A stretch of DNA of 64,000 nucleotides, taken from positions 1,437,001 through 1,501,000 of the forward strand of contig NC_015318.1 of NCBI RefSeq assembly GCF_000194135.1, read 5' to 3'. This document shows positions 25,157 to 34,016 of this stretch, piece after piece. Both the position numbers and the translations under genes were made by a program. Positions within the stretch are counted from its first letter, which is position 1, and each line of letters begins with the position of its first letter. A model generated the notes under the pieces. That model searched no databases, was not told where the DNA came from, and saw nothing but the letters and a program-made list of their open reading frames with translations. The DNA comes from Hippea maritima DSM 10411. GTDB lineage: Bacteria > Campylobacterota_A > Desulfurellia > Desulfurellales > Hippeaceae.

Positions 25157-25186
25157 TTATTATTTTTTAAGGCCCTGGAATGTAAA
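25157..25186 (-). promoter_or_regulatory. candidate 6S RNA promoter
   Basis: TTTACA (25186-25181), 18-bp spacer, TAATAA (25162-25157) on the minus strand, placing transcription start a few nt inside the predicted 5' end of 6S RNA. It overlaps the last codons of the upstream glutamate synthase gene. Confidence 0.5.
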
Positions 25187-25913
25187 GATGTCCATACGGT
25201 CTTGTTGACTTAGGAACAACCTTTACAAACTCCTTATCCATAACTTTATTATAGTCAATTTTAAACAAATTGCAAAACTCTTTAACTTCTTCTTCGATCT
25301 TCTTTAACTCCTCTTTATCCGGGCTTACAATCACGGCCTCTTTCCATAGCAGTTTTTCATCCACTTTGCCTCTTATAAAAATCTTACCTCCATGCATTCC
25401 CGTGGCCAAATACATGCCAGTCAAGGGTTTTTCCTCATCCTGAGTCAAACCAAGAAGAATTAGGGTACCACCTGCCATGTACTCACCCATAAATGCACCA
25501 GCGCAGCCACCTATGACAACAGTAGGATTCATTTCCTTATAGGCCTTCATATGAATACATGCCCTATAACCCACGTCCTTCTCTATAAAGACCTTGCCGC
25601 CCCTCATACTGTACGCTACAACATCACCTGCATGCCCATAAACAACAATCTTACCACCATTCATAGTGTTGCCAACACCATCTTGAGCATCGTCGTTAAC
25701 AACTATCGTAGGACCATTCATAAAAGCACCAAGGTCATTACCTGGCACACCATTTATTGTTATTTTGACATTCTTATCATTTAGACCGCAGCCTATATAA
25801 TACTGTCCACATACATTATGCAAAACAATATCCCTTTCATGTTGCCTAATAGCTTCTCTAATTTTTTCATTTAATTCTCTATAATAAACGCCTTTTGCAT
25901 CTATCTCATACAT
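25167..25913 (-). CDS. glutamate synthase GXGXG-domain subunit (GltB3 type)
   Basis: Structural/ammonia-tunnel domain of glutamate synthase encoded as a separate protein, 248 residues. It consists of the right-handed beta-helix with repeated glycine-rich turns (GCAGAFMGEYMAGGTLILLG, GNTMNGGKIVVYGHAGD, GMHGGKIFIRGKV). In large bacterial GltB this is the C-terminal domain; here, as in archaea, it stands alone. ATG 25913 follows AGGAGAG and overlaps the upstream gene by 8 nt; an earlier in-frame start lies before this SD and is rejected. Last gene of the GOGAT operon. Confidence 0.92.
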   Translation of the reverse strand: MYEIDAKGVYYRELNEKIREAIRQHERDIVLHNVCGQYYIGCGLNDKNVKITINGVPGNDLGAFMNGPTIVVNDDAQDGVGNTMNGGKIVVYGHAGDVVAYSMRGGKVFIEKDVGYRACIHMKAYKEMNPTVVIGGCAGAFMGEYMAGGTLILLGLTQDEEKPLTGMYLATGMHGGKIFIRGKVDEKLLWKEAVIVSPDKEELKKIEEEVKEFCNLFKIDYNKVMDKEFVKVVPKSTRPYGHLYIPGP

Positions 25914-27033
25914 AGGTTCTCTCCTTAATACCGTAAACCTTTTCGTAAGCTTCATCGGTTAGCATAGCTATAATGGGTTCACCGGCCTTTGGCATGTATA
26001 TATCATCCAAATCCTTTGCTATATAACGAATGGCAGATTCTTCACTGGCCATATAAACGTTGGCACCCTTCTTTGCAACAACCAGTGGCCTTAGTTTGAT
26101 TCTATCGTTTAAGCCAAACATTCCGCCCCTGAATCCAACTATGATAGAAAACGGCCCGTTGAGCATAGCACCGCCATAAACCATCCTCAAAGCCCTATAT
26201 AGCTGCCTCTCTCTTTCTTCCATCGTCTCTATTTCTTCCCATAGGGGAGGTGCGAATATTTTTCCCACAACATTAAAAGGTAATCCATGCTTTCTCACCA
26301 TTAGATCCAACAAATAAACAACAACCTCAGTATCGGTTTTCTGTGTACACTTATAACCGTACATTTCAAGATAGCGCTTATTAGCTCCATAAGATGAAAT
26401 CTCACCATTATGAACTACACTCCACCCTAAGAGAGAAAACGGATGGGCTCCACCCCACCATCCAGGTGTATTGGTTGGAAATCTATTGTGAGCCGTCCAA
26501 CAAAAGGCTTTATACTCATCCACCCTAAAGAAATTCGCTATCTCATCAGGGTACCCGACGCCCTTAAATACTCCCATATTTTTACCAGATGATATAACAA
26601 AAGCCCCGTCTATCCTTTCGTTAATGTACATAACAAGTTTAAATATAAACTCCTCTGCCTCCTCGAGCCTAAACTCTTCACTCTCAGCTTTTGTGGATTG
26701 CTCCCTAGGTTGAACAAAATAGACAAAAAACATTGGCCTTTTCTTCTTTATAGGCCTTGTTGGCATACCTCCGTGCTGTTCAATATGCACCTTCCTCTCT
26801 AAATATTCTTCAGTCTGCTTCCTTGCAAACTCATCATCATACATTATATGCAACGCATAAAACTCTTTAAAATCAGGATATATTCCGTATGCCGCAAAAC
26901 CAGCTCCAAGGCCATTACCTCTATCCTTCATTAGCGTTATAGAATCCACTATATCTACGCCGGAGACTCTCTCTCCGTCTGTATTTATAAAACCAGCTAT
27001 GCCGCAACCCGATATATCTTTAACAAGCTCCAT
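25906..27033 (-). CDS. glutamate synthase amidotransferase subunit (GltB1 type)
   Basis: Class II glutamine amidotransferase domain as a free protein, 375 residues. The Cys of SGCGIAGF, residue 10, is the N-terminal nucleophile after removal of a short propeptide. The domain shows CWTAHNRFPTNTPGWWGGAHPF (about 185-206, glutamine binding) and LGWSVVHNGEISSYG with the oxyanion Asn-Gly. It releases ammonia from glutamine for the FMN subunit. ATG 27033 with GGGTGG upstream is preferred to GTG 27042. Confidence 0.92.
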   Translation of the reverse strand: MELVKDISGCGIAGFINTDGERVSGVDIVDSITLMKDRGNGLGAGFAAYGIYPDFKEFYALHIMYDDEFARKQTEEYLERKVHIEQHGGMPTRPIKKKRPMFFVYFVQPREQSTKAESEEFRLEEAEEFIFKLVMYINERIDGAFVISSGKNMGVFKGVGYPDEIANFFRVDEYKAFCWTAHNRFPTNTPGWWGGAHPFSLLGWSVVHNGEISSYGANKRYLEMYGYKCTQKTDTEVVVYLLDLMVRKHGLPFNVVGKIFAPPLWEEIETMEERERQLYRALRMVYGGAMLNGPFSIIVGFRGGMFGLNDRIKLRPLVVAKKGANVYMASEESAIRYIAKDLDDIYMPKAGEPIIAMLTDEAYEKVYGIKERTYV

Positions 27034-27045
27034 GTCAACCACCCG

Positions 27046-28305
27046 TTATTTTATTTTTCTGTCAAGCCTTAAAACCCTAAAGGCCTTATCGAAATACTTC
27101 CAACCAAAATCACTGTTCAAAAATGTATCCTTAATCCAGGAAACATCAAACCTATTCTGAATCATCCAATTGAACATACCAGCCTTTTCTATATTGCCAA
27201 CAAGAATTGCACCCTTTAGCCTGTTATCTTTGTCTATTAGGAATTTTCTGTATTCACCCTCTTTTTTGATTTTCAACACTTCAAGCTCATCAGAATCAAC
27301 AATACCCATGGAGATAAAACTAACCTTACCAATAGTTATGGAGTTTGTAGGAAAACCACCCTTGTATTTAACATCAAGCCCTACCATATTAAGCCCTGCA
27401 ACTCTACCCTGCCTTGCGGCCAAAGGTAATATAGGTATAGGCCTTTTTTGTCCTACAACTAAATCGTAAGCTTGGGCAACATCACCAGCAGCAAAAATAT
27501 TTTCATCGCTTGTCTGCATAAAATCATTAACTACTACACCCCTATCCACATCCAGACCAGCTTCTCTTGCCAGTGATGTATTAGGAGCAACACCTACAGC
27601 AACAACAACCCCATCCGATTCAATCTGTTTGCCGCTTTTTAACCTAACACCTTTAACCCTCTTGTCGCCAAAGATTTCTTCAACTGAATCGTTAAGGATT
27701 AATCTAACACCCAAAGCCTTAAGTTCCCTATGGATATAATCTGCTCCGGTATCATCTAAAACAGGGTACAACACCCGCCTCATAAGCTCAACAAGTGTGA
27801 CTGATAGACCCTTTTTAGCCAATTTCTCAGCTGTTTTAGAACCAATTAAGCCACCGCCTATAACAACGCACTTTTTTATATTTTTAAGGTCTTTTTTTAG
27901 ACTATCGGCAGCCTTTATATTAGTCAATGTGTGGACACCTTCAAGCTCTAAACCTTCCATTGGCGGCTTTATAGGACTACCGCCACAAGCTATCAAAAGC
28001 TTATCATACTCAACCTTTTGGGCATTATCCAGCTCCACCTGCTTGTTTTTGGGCAGTATCCTAACAACCTTTTTACCTAAAACGGTATTTACCTTATTCT
28101 TCTCATAAAAATCCGCCCTTCTGTAGTAAAAGCGCTCCTCAGATCTACTCACATCTCCTACAACAAGGTTGGGTAGAAGCGGATGAGAATAGGGCCTGTA
28201 ATTTTCATCCGAAATAACTGTTATAGTGGAAATCTTATCTTTTTCCCTCACAGCCTCAATAGCATTAACAGCTGCAACCGAATTACCTATTATAACAACC
28301 CTCAT
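27046..28305 (-). CDS. FAD/NAD(P)-dependent pyridine nucleotide-disulfide-type oxidoreductase
   Basis: A 419-residue flavoprotein, predicted to feed NAD(P)H electrons into the split glutamate synthase. FAD site at the N-terminus (VVIIGNSVAAVNAIEAV), NAD(P) site CVVIGGGLIGSKTAEKLAKKG (about 157-177), and the second FAD motif ENIFAAGDVAQ (about 270). It resembles the NADH oxidase/nitrite-reductase-type family and lacks the redox-active CxxxxC disulfide. It lies between the Fe-S subunit and the amidotransferase subunit with gaps of 11 and 12 bp, so its role in the complex rests on context. Confidence 0.88.
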   Translation of the reverse strand: MRVVIIGNSVAAVNAIEAVREKDKISTITVISDENYRPYSHPLLPNLVVGDVSRSEERFYYRRADFYEKNKVNTVLGKKVVRILPKNKQVELDNAQKVEYDKLLIACGGSPIKPPMEGLELEGVHTLTNIKAADSLKKDLKNIKKCVVIGGGLIGSKTAEKLAKKGLSVTLVELMRRVLYPVLDDTGADYIHRELKALGVRLILNDSVEEIFGDKRVKGVRLKSGKQIESDGVVVAVGVAPNTSLAREAGLDVDRGVVVNDFMQTSDENIFAAGDVAQAYDLVVGQKRPIPILPLAARQGRVAGLNMVGLDVKYKGGFPTNSITIGKVSFISMGIVDSDELEVLKIKKEGEYRKFLIDKDNRLKGAILVGNIEKAGMFNWMIQNRFDVSWIKDTFLNSDFGWKYFDKAFRVLRLDRKIK

Positions 28306-28316
28306 ATTTTTCCCCT

Positions 28317-28757
28317 TTACAACTCCTCAAAAGTTAAAGCCTCATTTGGGCAAGCCTCTACACAGGCTGGTATTTCTCTTTCTGGACATAAATCGCATTT
28401 TGTTGACAATCCCCAAGCCTCTCTGCGTGTATCTGTCTTTATGACACCGTAAGGACAAGCCATAACACACATCCAACAACCGACACACGTATCTGGGTTT
28501 ACCACCACATACCCTCTCTCATCCCTATGCATAGAACCGTTTTGACAAGCCTCCATGCAAGGAGCATCATCACAGTGCCTGCACATTACAGAGAGCGAAA
28601 CGGGATAATTAAATTCAACCGTACATCTTGCAATAGGTCTTTCTTCTCTTTTAAACGCCTTTATAATGTCTTTGGATTGTGAATGTTCAACTATACATGC
28701 AACTTCACATAGATGACAATAAACACAGTTATCTTCTTTTATCCTTACCACCTTCAT
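28317..28757 (-). CDS. four-cluster ferredoxin-type electron-transfer subunit
   Basis: A 146-residue iron-sulfur protein of the HycB/DmsB/CooF type. Four cysteine groups: CVYCHLCEVAC (about 11), CRHCDDAPCMEAC (about 58), CVGCWMCVMACP (about 91) and CDLCPEREIPACVEACP (about 121), enough for four [4Fe-4S] clusters. Located between the FMN subunit and the flavoprotein of glutamate synthase, it most likely wires electrons between them. Confidence 0.9.
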   Translation of the reverse strand: MKVVRIKEDNCVYCHLCEVACIVEHSQSKDIIKAFKREERPIARCTVEFNYPVSLSVMCRHCDDAPCMEACQNGSMHRDERGYVVVNPDTCVGCWMCVMACPYGVIKTDTRREAWGLSTKCDLCPEREIPACVEACPNEALTFEEL

Positions 28758-28768
28758 TTAAGTTCTCC

Positions 28769-30283
28769 TTACTCTCCTGCTGGCAGCACGCCAAGTATTT
28801 CAAGCTCCTTCTCCGTCAGCCCCACGCCGCGCAGATTAAGTCTATTTCCTCTTAATGATTCTATGGAATTTATACCCATAGCACCCATTGTTTCCTTTAT
28901 CTCTAAAGCCCAAACCTCAAGGAGGTTTATAAGCCTTTTACTTGCTATTTCTGGATTTACTCTCTTACCCAGATGAGGATCTTGGGTTGATATACCCCAG
29001 GCACACCTTCCTGTGTGGCATTGTTGACACATTGTACATCCTATAGCTATTAAGGCAGCTGTTCCTATATAAACAGCATCTGCTCCAAGAGCTATAGCTT
29101 TAACCACATCCATTGAGTTTCTAACGCCACCGCCAATAACAATAGAAACATCCTGCCTGATACCCTCTTGTCTCAACCTCTCATCAACAACAGCCAACGC
29201 AAGTTCTATAGGTAAACCAACATTATCCCTAATGACTTGAGGTGCTGCACCTGTTCCGCCTTTAAATCCATCCAAAACTATAATATCAGCACCAGCCCTC
29301 GCTATACCGCTTGCAATAGCAGCAACATTATGAACAGCTGCAATCTTAACGGCAACGGGTTTTTTATATTCAGTAGCCTCTTTTAAAGCATAAATTAGCT
29401 GTCTTAAATCCTCAATTGAGTAAACATCGTGGTGGGGTGCTGGGGAGATAGCATCGGATCCCTTGGGCATCATTCTTGTCTCGGATATAGTTTCAGACAC
29501 CTTTTCGCCCGGTAAATGCCCTCCAATACCTGGCTTCGCACCTTGACCTATCTTAATCTCTATGGCACTTCCAACATCTAAGTAATCTTTATGCACTCCA
29601 AACCTACCCGATGCAACCTGAACAATAATATTTCCTTTAAACTTATAGTGATCTTTGTTTAATCCACCCTCTCCTGAATTATAGTAAGTTCCCACCTCTT
29701 TAGCCGCTCTTCCTAAAGCTTCAATTACGTTATAACTCAAAGCACCATAACTCATAGCGGCAAACATGATGGGGACTTCAAGCTCAAGTTGGGGTGTAAT
29801 CTTTGTTTTTAAGCCACTATCTGTAAGTTCCAATGCACGTGGCTTTCTACCCAAAAATGTTTTTAACTCCATTGGCTCCCTTAGAGGATCTATGGATGGA
29901 TTTGTAACCTGGGAAGCATTCAAAAGTAGATGGTCCCAATATATGGGATACGGCCTATCATTCCCCATAGATACAACGGGTGTTCCGCCGAACATGGCCC
30001 TCTTTTTTAGACTATCTATATGGCCGTTCCAGTTGTGATTATAGCGATATGAAGGTTCCGCGCGTCTAACAACAATAGCCTCTGTAGGACATATAGCTAC
30101 ACATCTATTGCAGCCAACACAATTGGCATTCCAATTCCAGACCTTATCTTCCTCCTCGTCATAGAAGGTTGCATCGAATGAGCATTGTTCAACACAAGCC
30201 TTGCATCTTATACATCTATAATCATCCCTTTCTACAACGAAGGAAGGTGGCACATAGTCTTTTAGATTCTTCATCCATTTCAC
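28769..30283 (-). CDS. glutamate synthase FMN-domain subunit with ferredoxin domain (GltB2 type)
   Basis: Catalytic subunit that joins ammonia to 2-oxoglutarate and reduces the imine to glutamate on FMN. 504 residues: an N-terminal two-cluster ferredoxin (CIRCKACVEQC, CVGCNRCVAICP; about 24-67), then the TIM-barrel synthase domain with MSYGALSYN (about 178), GGHLPGEKV, SPAPHHDVYSIEDL and GFKGGTGAAP (about 340), and the [3Fe-4S] motif CTMCQQCHTGRCAWG (about 420). Starts at GTG 30283, 7 nt after AGGAGG. First gene of the five-gene operon. This archaeal-type form is about a third of the length of bacterial GltB. Confidence 0.93.
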   Translation of the reverse strand: MKWMKNLKDYVPPSFVVERDDYRCIRCKACVEQCSFDATFYDEEEDKVWNWNANCVGCNRCVAICPTEAIVVRRAEPSYRYNHNWNGHIDSLKKRAMFGGTPVVSMGNDRPYPIYWDHLLLNASQVTNPSIDPLREPMELKTFLGRKPRALELTDSGLKTKITPQLELEVPIMFAAMSYGALSYNVIEALGRAAKEVGTYYNSGEGGLNKDHYKFKGNIIVQVASGRFGVHKDYLDVGSAIEIKIGQGAKPGIGGHLPGEKVSETISETRMMPKGSDAISPAPHHDVYSIEDLRQLIYALKEATEYKKPVAVKIAAVHNVAAIASGIARAGADIIVLDGFKGGTGAAPQVIRDNVGLPIELALAVVDERLRQEGIRQDVSIVIGGGVRNSMDVVKAIALGADAVYIGTAALIAIGCTMCQQCHTGRCAWGISTQDPHLGKRVNPEIASKRLINLLEVWALEIKETMGAMGINSIESLRGNRLNLRGVGLTEKELEILGVLPAGE

Positions 30284-30314
30284 TTGTTTGCCTCCTAAAA
30301 AAGTTTGGATGTAA

Positions 30315-30343
30315 ATAATATAAAATTATGCATTTTTTGTCAA
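30315..30343 (-). promoter_or_regulatory. strong promoter of the glutamate synthase operon
   Basis: TTGACA (30343-30338), exactly 17 bp, TATTAT (30320-30315) on the minus strand: a perfect -35 and five of six in the -10. Start predicted near 30308, about 25 nt before the first GTG. Flanked immediately upstream by a perfect inverted repeat (30344-30367). Confidence 0.82.
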
Positions 30344-30367
30344 TTTTGTTAAATTATGTTAACAAAA
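30344..30367. promoter_or_regulatory. perfect inverted repeat, candidate operator
   Basis: TTTTGTTAA, 6-nt spacer, TTAACAAAA: nine-base arms with no mismatch, ending at the base before the -35 of the glutamate synthase promoter. An AU-only hairpin without a following U-run is a poor terminator, so an activator/repressor site is the better reading. The half-site layout (GTTA-N8-TAAC) resembles CRP/FNR-superfamily sites in spacing. The regulator is unknown. Confidence 0.55.
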
Positions 30368-30373
30368 CCCGGA

Positions 30374-30832
30374 TTAAGTAAGAGATATAATTACAGCTTC
30401 TTCCTTACATGAAGGGAAATAAGGGCAATTTACGCAGTCCTCCCAAACCTTCTTTGAAGGTAACTCTTTTTTATCTATTTCAACAAAACCAAGCTTTAGA
30501 AAAAATTCTTTTTTAAACGTTAATGCAAAGACATTTTTAACGCCTAAACTCCTTGCCTCCTCTAATGAGATCTCAACAAGCTTGCTTCCCAAATGTCTAT
30601 TTTGATAATTTTCTCTAACTACAATTGTTCTAACCTCGGCAAGAAAAGGATAGTAAAGCCTTAAGCTACTCGCAGCAACTATTGAATTATCCTCTTTAAT
30701 GCAGACAAACTCTCTTATACGTTCTGCTATGTTTTCTTTACTTCTTTTTAAGATATCACCCTTTTTAGCAAAATAATCAATAAGGTTGTATAACTCATCA
30801 ACGTCTAATAATGTGGGTTTAACTACCTCCAT
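30374..30832 (-). CDS. N-acetylglutamate synthase, short GNAT type (ArgA-like)
   Basis: A 152-residue GNAT acetyltransferase. The acetyl-CoA loop VRENYQNRHLGSKLVEISL (about 73-91) and the C-terminal signature LGFVEIDKKELPSKKVWEDC then CPYFPSC are characteristic of stand-alone N-acetylglutamate synthases that lack the amino-acid-kinase domain. It would start arginine synthesis, supplying ArgB (11460). The two-Cys tail is conserved in this subfamily. It is the last gene of the long rpsB run and overlaps hisD by 14 nt. Confidence 0.8.
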   Translation of the reverse strand: MEVVKPTLLDVDELYNLIDYFAKKGDILKRSKENIAERIREFVCIKEDNSIVAASSLRLYYPFLAEVRTIVVRENYQNRHLGSKLVEISLEEARSLGVKNVFALTFKKEFFLKLGFVEIDKKELPSKKVWEDCVNCPYFPSCKEEAVIISLT

Positions 30833-32102
30833 CTAGCCTCACATCTACAGCATTTTTATGGGCATAAAGCCCCTCAATTTCTGCAAAGTCTGATGCGCAC
30901 TTGGCCACCCTTTCAAAACCGCTTCTACTAAAATGGACTATACTGCTCTTTTTCATAAATGTATCACATGAAAGGGGTGAGAAAAATCTAGCCGTTGAAG
31001 CCGTAGGAAGCGTATGATTTGGACCAGCAACATAATCTCCTATGGGCTCTGTAGAATACTCCCCCATAAAAATAGCACCAGCATTATTCAACATATTCAT
31101 AAATTCATAAGTTCTTTCTATATGAAGTTCTAAATGCTCAGGTGATGCCTCATCAACAAGCTCTGCTGCAATCTTCAAATCATTAGTGTAAACAAAGACA
31201 GCGTTATCCTTTGATTTTTGAGTTATATTAGCCCTTGGATTACTATTAGCCAATTCAATAAATCGCTTTTCAACCTTTTCTGTCAACTCTTTATCAAGCC
31301 CAACAAAGAAACATCCAGCAAGTTCATCGTGTTCTGCTTGACTCAAAAGATCCCTTGCAACATATTCAGGATTTGCACTGCTATCTGCAACAACCATAAC
31401 CTCAGAAGGTCCTGCTACAGAGTCTATACTTACATCGCCAAAAACAAGCTTTTTTGCAACAGCCACATAAATATTTCCTGGCCCTGCTATAACGTCTACT
31501 TTACTTACAGTTTGGGTTGAATATGCAAGCGCAGCTATAGCTTGAGCACCGCCAACCTTGTAAACTCTCTTTATTCCAAACATTTTTGCAACAAAAAGCA
31601 CATATGGATTGGCTTTTCCACCTATGGACGGTGTTACTACCTGTATGTCTTCAACACCAGCAACTACAGCAGGAATTATTGTCATAAGTGCAGTTGACGG
31701 GTAAGCAGCCTTCCCGCCAGGTACATAAAGGCCAGCCTTTTTGATAGGTGTTATCCTAACACCCAAAATAGCACCGTCCTCTTCTATAAAACTTGATTTA
31801 GGCTTAAAAACTTCATGAAACTTATAAATCCTATCAGCAGCGCACTCTATGATCTCTCTATGATGAGATGGTATAGACTTTACTGCTTCATTAAATTCTG
31901 ATTCTTCGACTGAAATTCCTTCTTTTTCAGGGTCAAATTTATCAAACCGTCTTGTATACTCAAATAAAGCATCGTCACCGCGATTCTTAACGTCTGTTAT
32001 AATCTGTTTTACAGTTTCCTCATAGCCATCAAAACTCAAGACCCTTTTATCTACAAAGCTCCTAAAAATATCTATCTCATCAATATTTGTGATTTCTATC
32101 AA
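30819..32102 (-). CDS. hisD: histidinol dehydrogenase
   Basis: Oxidises L-histidinol to L-histidine with two NAD+, a zinc enzyme of 427 residues. Motifs: ITPIKKAGLYVPGGKAAYPS (about 116-135), DVIAGPGNIYVAVAKK (about 205), SQAEHDE (Zn His, about 253), EHLELH (about 320), GDYVAGPNHTLPT (about 355). Starts at TTG 32102 with GGAGG upstream and TTGA overlap with coaBC. hisA and hisH are 22 kb away, so his genes are scattered. Confidence 0.95.
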   Translation of the reverse strand: MIEITNIDEIDIFRSFVDKRVLSFDGYEETVKQIITDVKNRGDDALFEYTRRFDKFDPEKEGISVEESEFNEAVKSIPSHHREIIECAADRIYKFHEVFKPKSSFIEEDGAILGVRITPIKKAGLYVPGGKAAYPSTALMTIIPAVVAGVEDIQVVTPSIGGKANPYVLFVAKMFGIKRVYKVGGAQAIAALAYSTQTVSKVDVIAGPGNIYVAVAKKLVFGDVSIDSVAGPSEVMVVADSSANPEYVARDLLSQAEHDELAGCFFVGLDKELTEKVEKRFIELANSNPRANITQKSKDNAVFVYTNDLKIAAELVDEASPEHLELHIERTYEFMNMLNNAGAIFMGEYSTEPIGDYVAGPNHTLPTASTARFFSPLSCDTFMKKSSIVHFSRSGFERVAKCASDFAEIEGLYAHKNAVDVRLDGGS

Positions 32103-33304
32103 ATCAGCCTCCTTAGAATTTCATAAGCTATCTTATCTTTGCTGGCCTTCTCTAAGCGTTCAATTCTTCCATTGGAATATATGATAGCTACCTCATTTTT
32201 ATCACTGCCAAAGGCTATATCTTTCCTTGAAACGTCATTTGCTACAATAAACTCAAGACCCTTCTTTTCTATTTTCTTTTTAGCGTTTTCTATCAAATTA
32301 TCTGTCTCAGCCGCAAATCCAACAATCCTTAAAGGTATATCCGCCTTTTCCGCGAACCTTTTTATCTCAATAGTCAAATCAGGGTTCTGTTTAAGTTTAA
32401 GGGTAAAACCATTTTCATTCTTTTTCTTTATCTTTTTATCCTTAGTCTCTGATGGCCTAAAATCAGCAATAGCCGCAGCCATAATGAGTATAACCTCGTT
32501 CTTTGATTTAGAAAGCTCATGCTTCAGGGCTTTTAGCATATCCTCTGCAGTTTCTATATCTATCCTTTTAACGCCATAAGGTGTTTTTAGACATGTATTG
32601 CCCGTGATAAGTCTAACATCTGCACCCATAAAATGAGCTATTTTGGCTATAGCGAACCCCATTTTGCCGCTTGAACGGTTTGTTATATACCTAACCGGAT
32701 CAATAGGCTCAGAAGTAGGCCCTGCCGTCACTATGACCGTTTTGTCTTCAAAGTGTTTAAAATAAAGCGTAGACTCTATGACATCTACTATATCCTCACA
32801 CAAAGCTATGTGACCTACACCTCTTGTATTACAAGCTAAGTCACCCTCTATTGGCTCAACAATCAAAAAACCATTCTCTTTCAAAATATTTAGATTTCTC
32901 TGGGTAATTGGATTTAAATACATGGACGAATTCATAGCAGGGGCTATTACTTTGGATGCACTGGTAGCAAGACCTATTAAGCTTACAGGGTCATCTGCTA
33001 TGCCATTCGCCAGCTTTGCTATAACGTTGGCTGTTGCAGGCACAACGGCAAAAATATCTGCCCATTTTGCAAGTGCCACGTGAGTTATGTTCGTGCCTTC
33101 GAAATCAAGTTCCTCCATTACATCAATATATACATCTTTATTCGTTAAAGCCTTAAACACCACAGGAGAAATAAGCTTTGATGCCTCCTTCGTCAAAGCA
33201 ACCCTTACATTAAAACCACGTTTTTTCAGAATACTTAAGACTTCTAAGGCTTTATATATAGCTATACTCGCAGAAACACCTAAAACAACATTAGCTTTTG
33301 TCAT
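32099..33304 (-). CDS. coaBC: bifunctional phosphopantothenoylcysteine decarboxylase/synthetase
   Basis: Two-domain coenzyme A enzyme, 401 residues. N-terminal FMN-dependent CoaC half with GVSASIAIYKALE (about 9), the active-site His in NITHVALAKWAD (about 72) and PAMNSSMY (about 125). C-terminal CoaB half with VTAGPTSEPIDPVRYITNRSSGKMG (about 192) and AAAIADFRP (about 280). Overlaps kdsB by 14 nt and hisD by 4 nt. Confidence 0.95.
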   Translation of the reverse strand: MTKANVVLGVSASIAIYKALEVLSILKKRGFNVRVALTKEASKLISPVVFKALTNKDVYIDVMEELDFEGTNITHVALAKWADIFAVVPATANVIAKLANGIADDPVSLIGLATSASKVIAPAMNSSMYLNPITQRNLNILKENGFLIVEPIEGDLACNTRGVGHIALCEDIVDVIESTLYFKHFEDKTVIVTAGPTSEPIDPVRYITNRSSGKMGFAIAKIAHFMGADVRLITGNTCLKTPYGVKRIDIETAEDMLKALKHELSKSKNEVILIMAAAIADFRPSETKDKKIKKKNENGFTLKLKQNPDLTIEIKRFAEKADIPLRIVGFAAETDNLIENAKKKIEKKGLEFIVANDVSRKDIAFGSDKNEVAIIYSNGRIERLEKASKDKIAYEILRRLI

Positions 33305-34016
33305 TTTTACTCAAATACTCCTCAACTTTTTTTAGGTCATCCTTTGTGTCCACGCCAATTAGAAATTTATCTACATATCCGATTTTTATCTTTATTCCAT
33401 ACTGAAGTGCCCTTAACTGCTCAAGTCCCTCTGCTTTCTCAAGCTCTGTAGCTTCTTCTGAGGCAAGCCTTAGCAGTGTTTTTTTAGAATACGCATATAT
33501 TCCTATATGTTTTAAGTATCTATTAAAATAATTTCTATTAAACGGAATCCTCGAGCGGGAAAAATACATAGCATAGTCCATCTTATCCACTACAACCTTA
33601 ACAACGTTTTCATCATCTATTTCATCCTCAGAACAACTACAAACCAGTGTAGCCATTTCCTCTTTTGTTAAAATAACTGTTTCTATAAGTTTATCTATAG
33701 TATCAGAATCTATCAGAGGCTCATCTGCCTGCATGTTCACAATATAATCAAAATCCTTATCCCTACAAAACTCGGCAATCCTGTCGGTGCCACTTTTAAA
33801 ATCACCCTTTACAAAATATACATTACCCCCAAATGCTCTTACAGTCTCAAAAACCCTATCATCATCGGTTAAAACGGCCAGAAAATTGGCATACTTCGAG
33901 CTTTTGACCCCCTCATATACCCATTGAACCATGGGTTTTTGTAGAATAGTTTTAATTACCTTGCCTTCAAATCTACTCGAGCCGTACCTTGCCGGTATTA
34001 AGACAGCTATATTCAT
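33291..34016 (-). CDS. kdsB: CMP-KDO synthetase
   Basis: 3-deoxy-manno-octulosonate cytidylyltransferase, activating KDO for the inner core of lipopolysaccharide. 241 residues: LIPARYGSSRFEGKVI (about 6-21), NMQADEPLID (about 97), ISRxRIPF-like YFSRSRIPFNR (about 150) and HIGIYAYSKKTL (about 168). Next to the heptose kinase gene (ATGA overlap), forming a lipopolysaccharide pair. Confidence 0.94.
   Translation of the reverse strand: MNIAVLIPARYGSSRFEGKVIKTILQKPMVQWVYEGVKSSKYANFLAVLTDDDRVFETVRAFGGNVYFVKGDFKSGTDRIAEFCRDKDFDYIVNMQADEPLIDSDTIDKLIETVILTKEEMATLVCSCSEDEIDDENVVKVVVDKMDYAMYFSRSRIPFNRNYFNRYLKHIGIYAYSKKTLLRLASEEATELEKAEGLEQLRALQYGIKIKIGYVDKFLIGVDTKDDLKKVEEYLSKNDKS

Noticed and set aside
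30344-30367. The inverted repeat as a terminator for the argA-like gene
   Set aside because: Stem is almost all A-U and is followed by TTGACA rather than a U-run.
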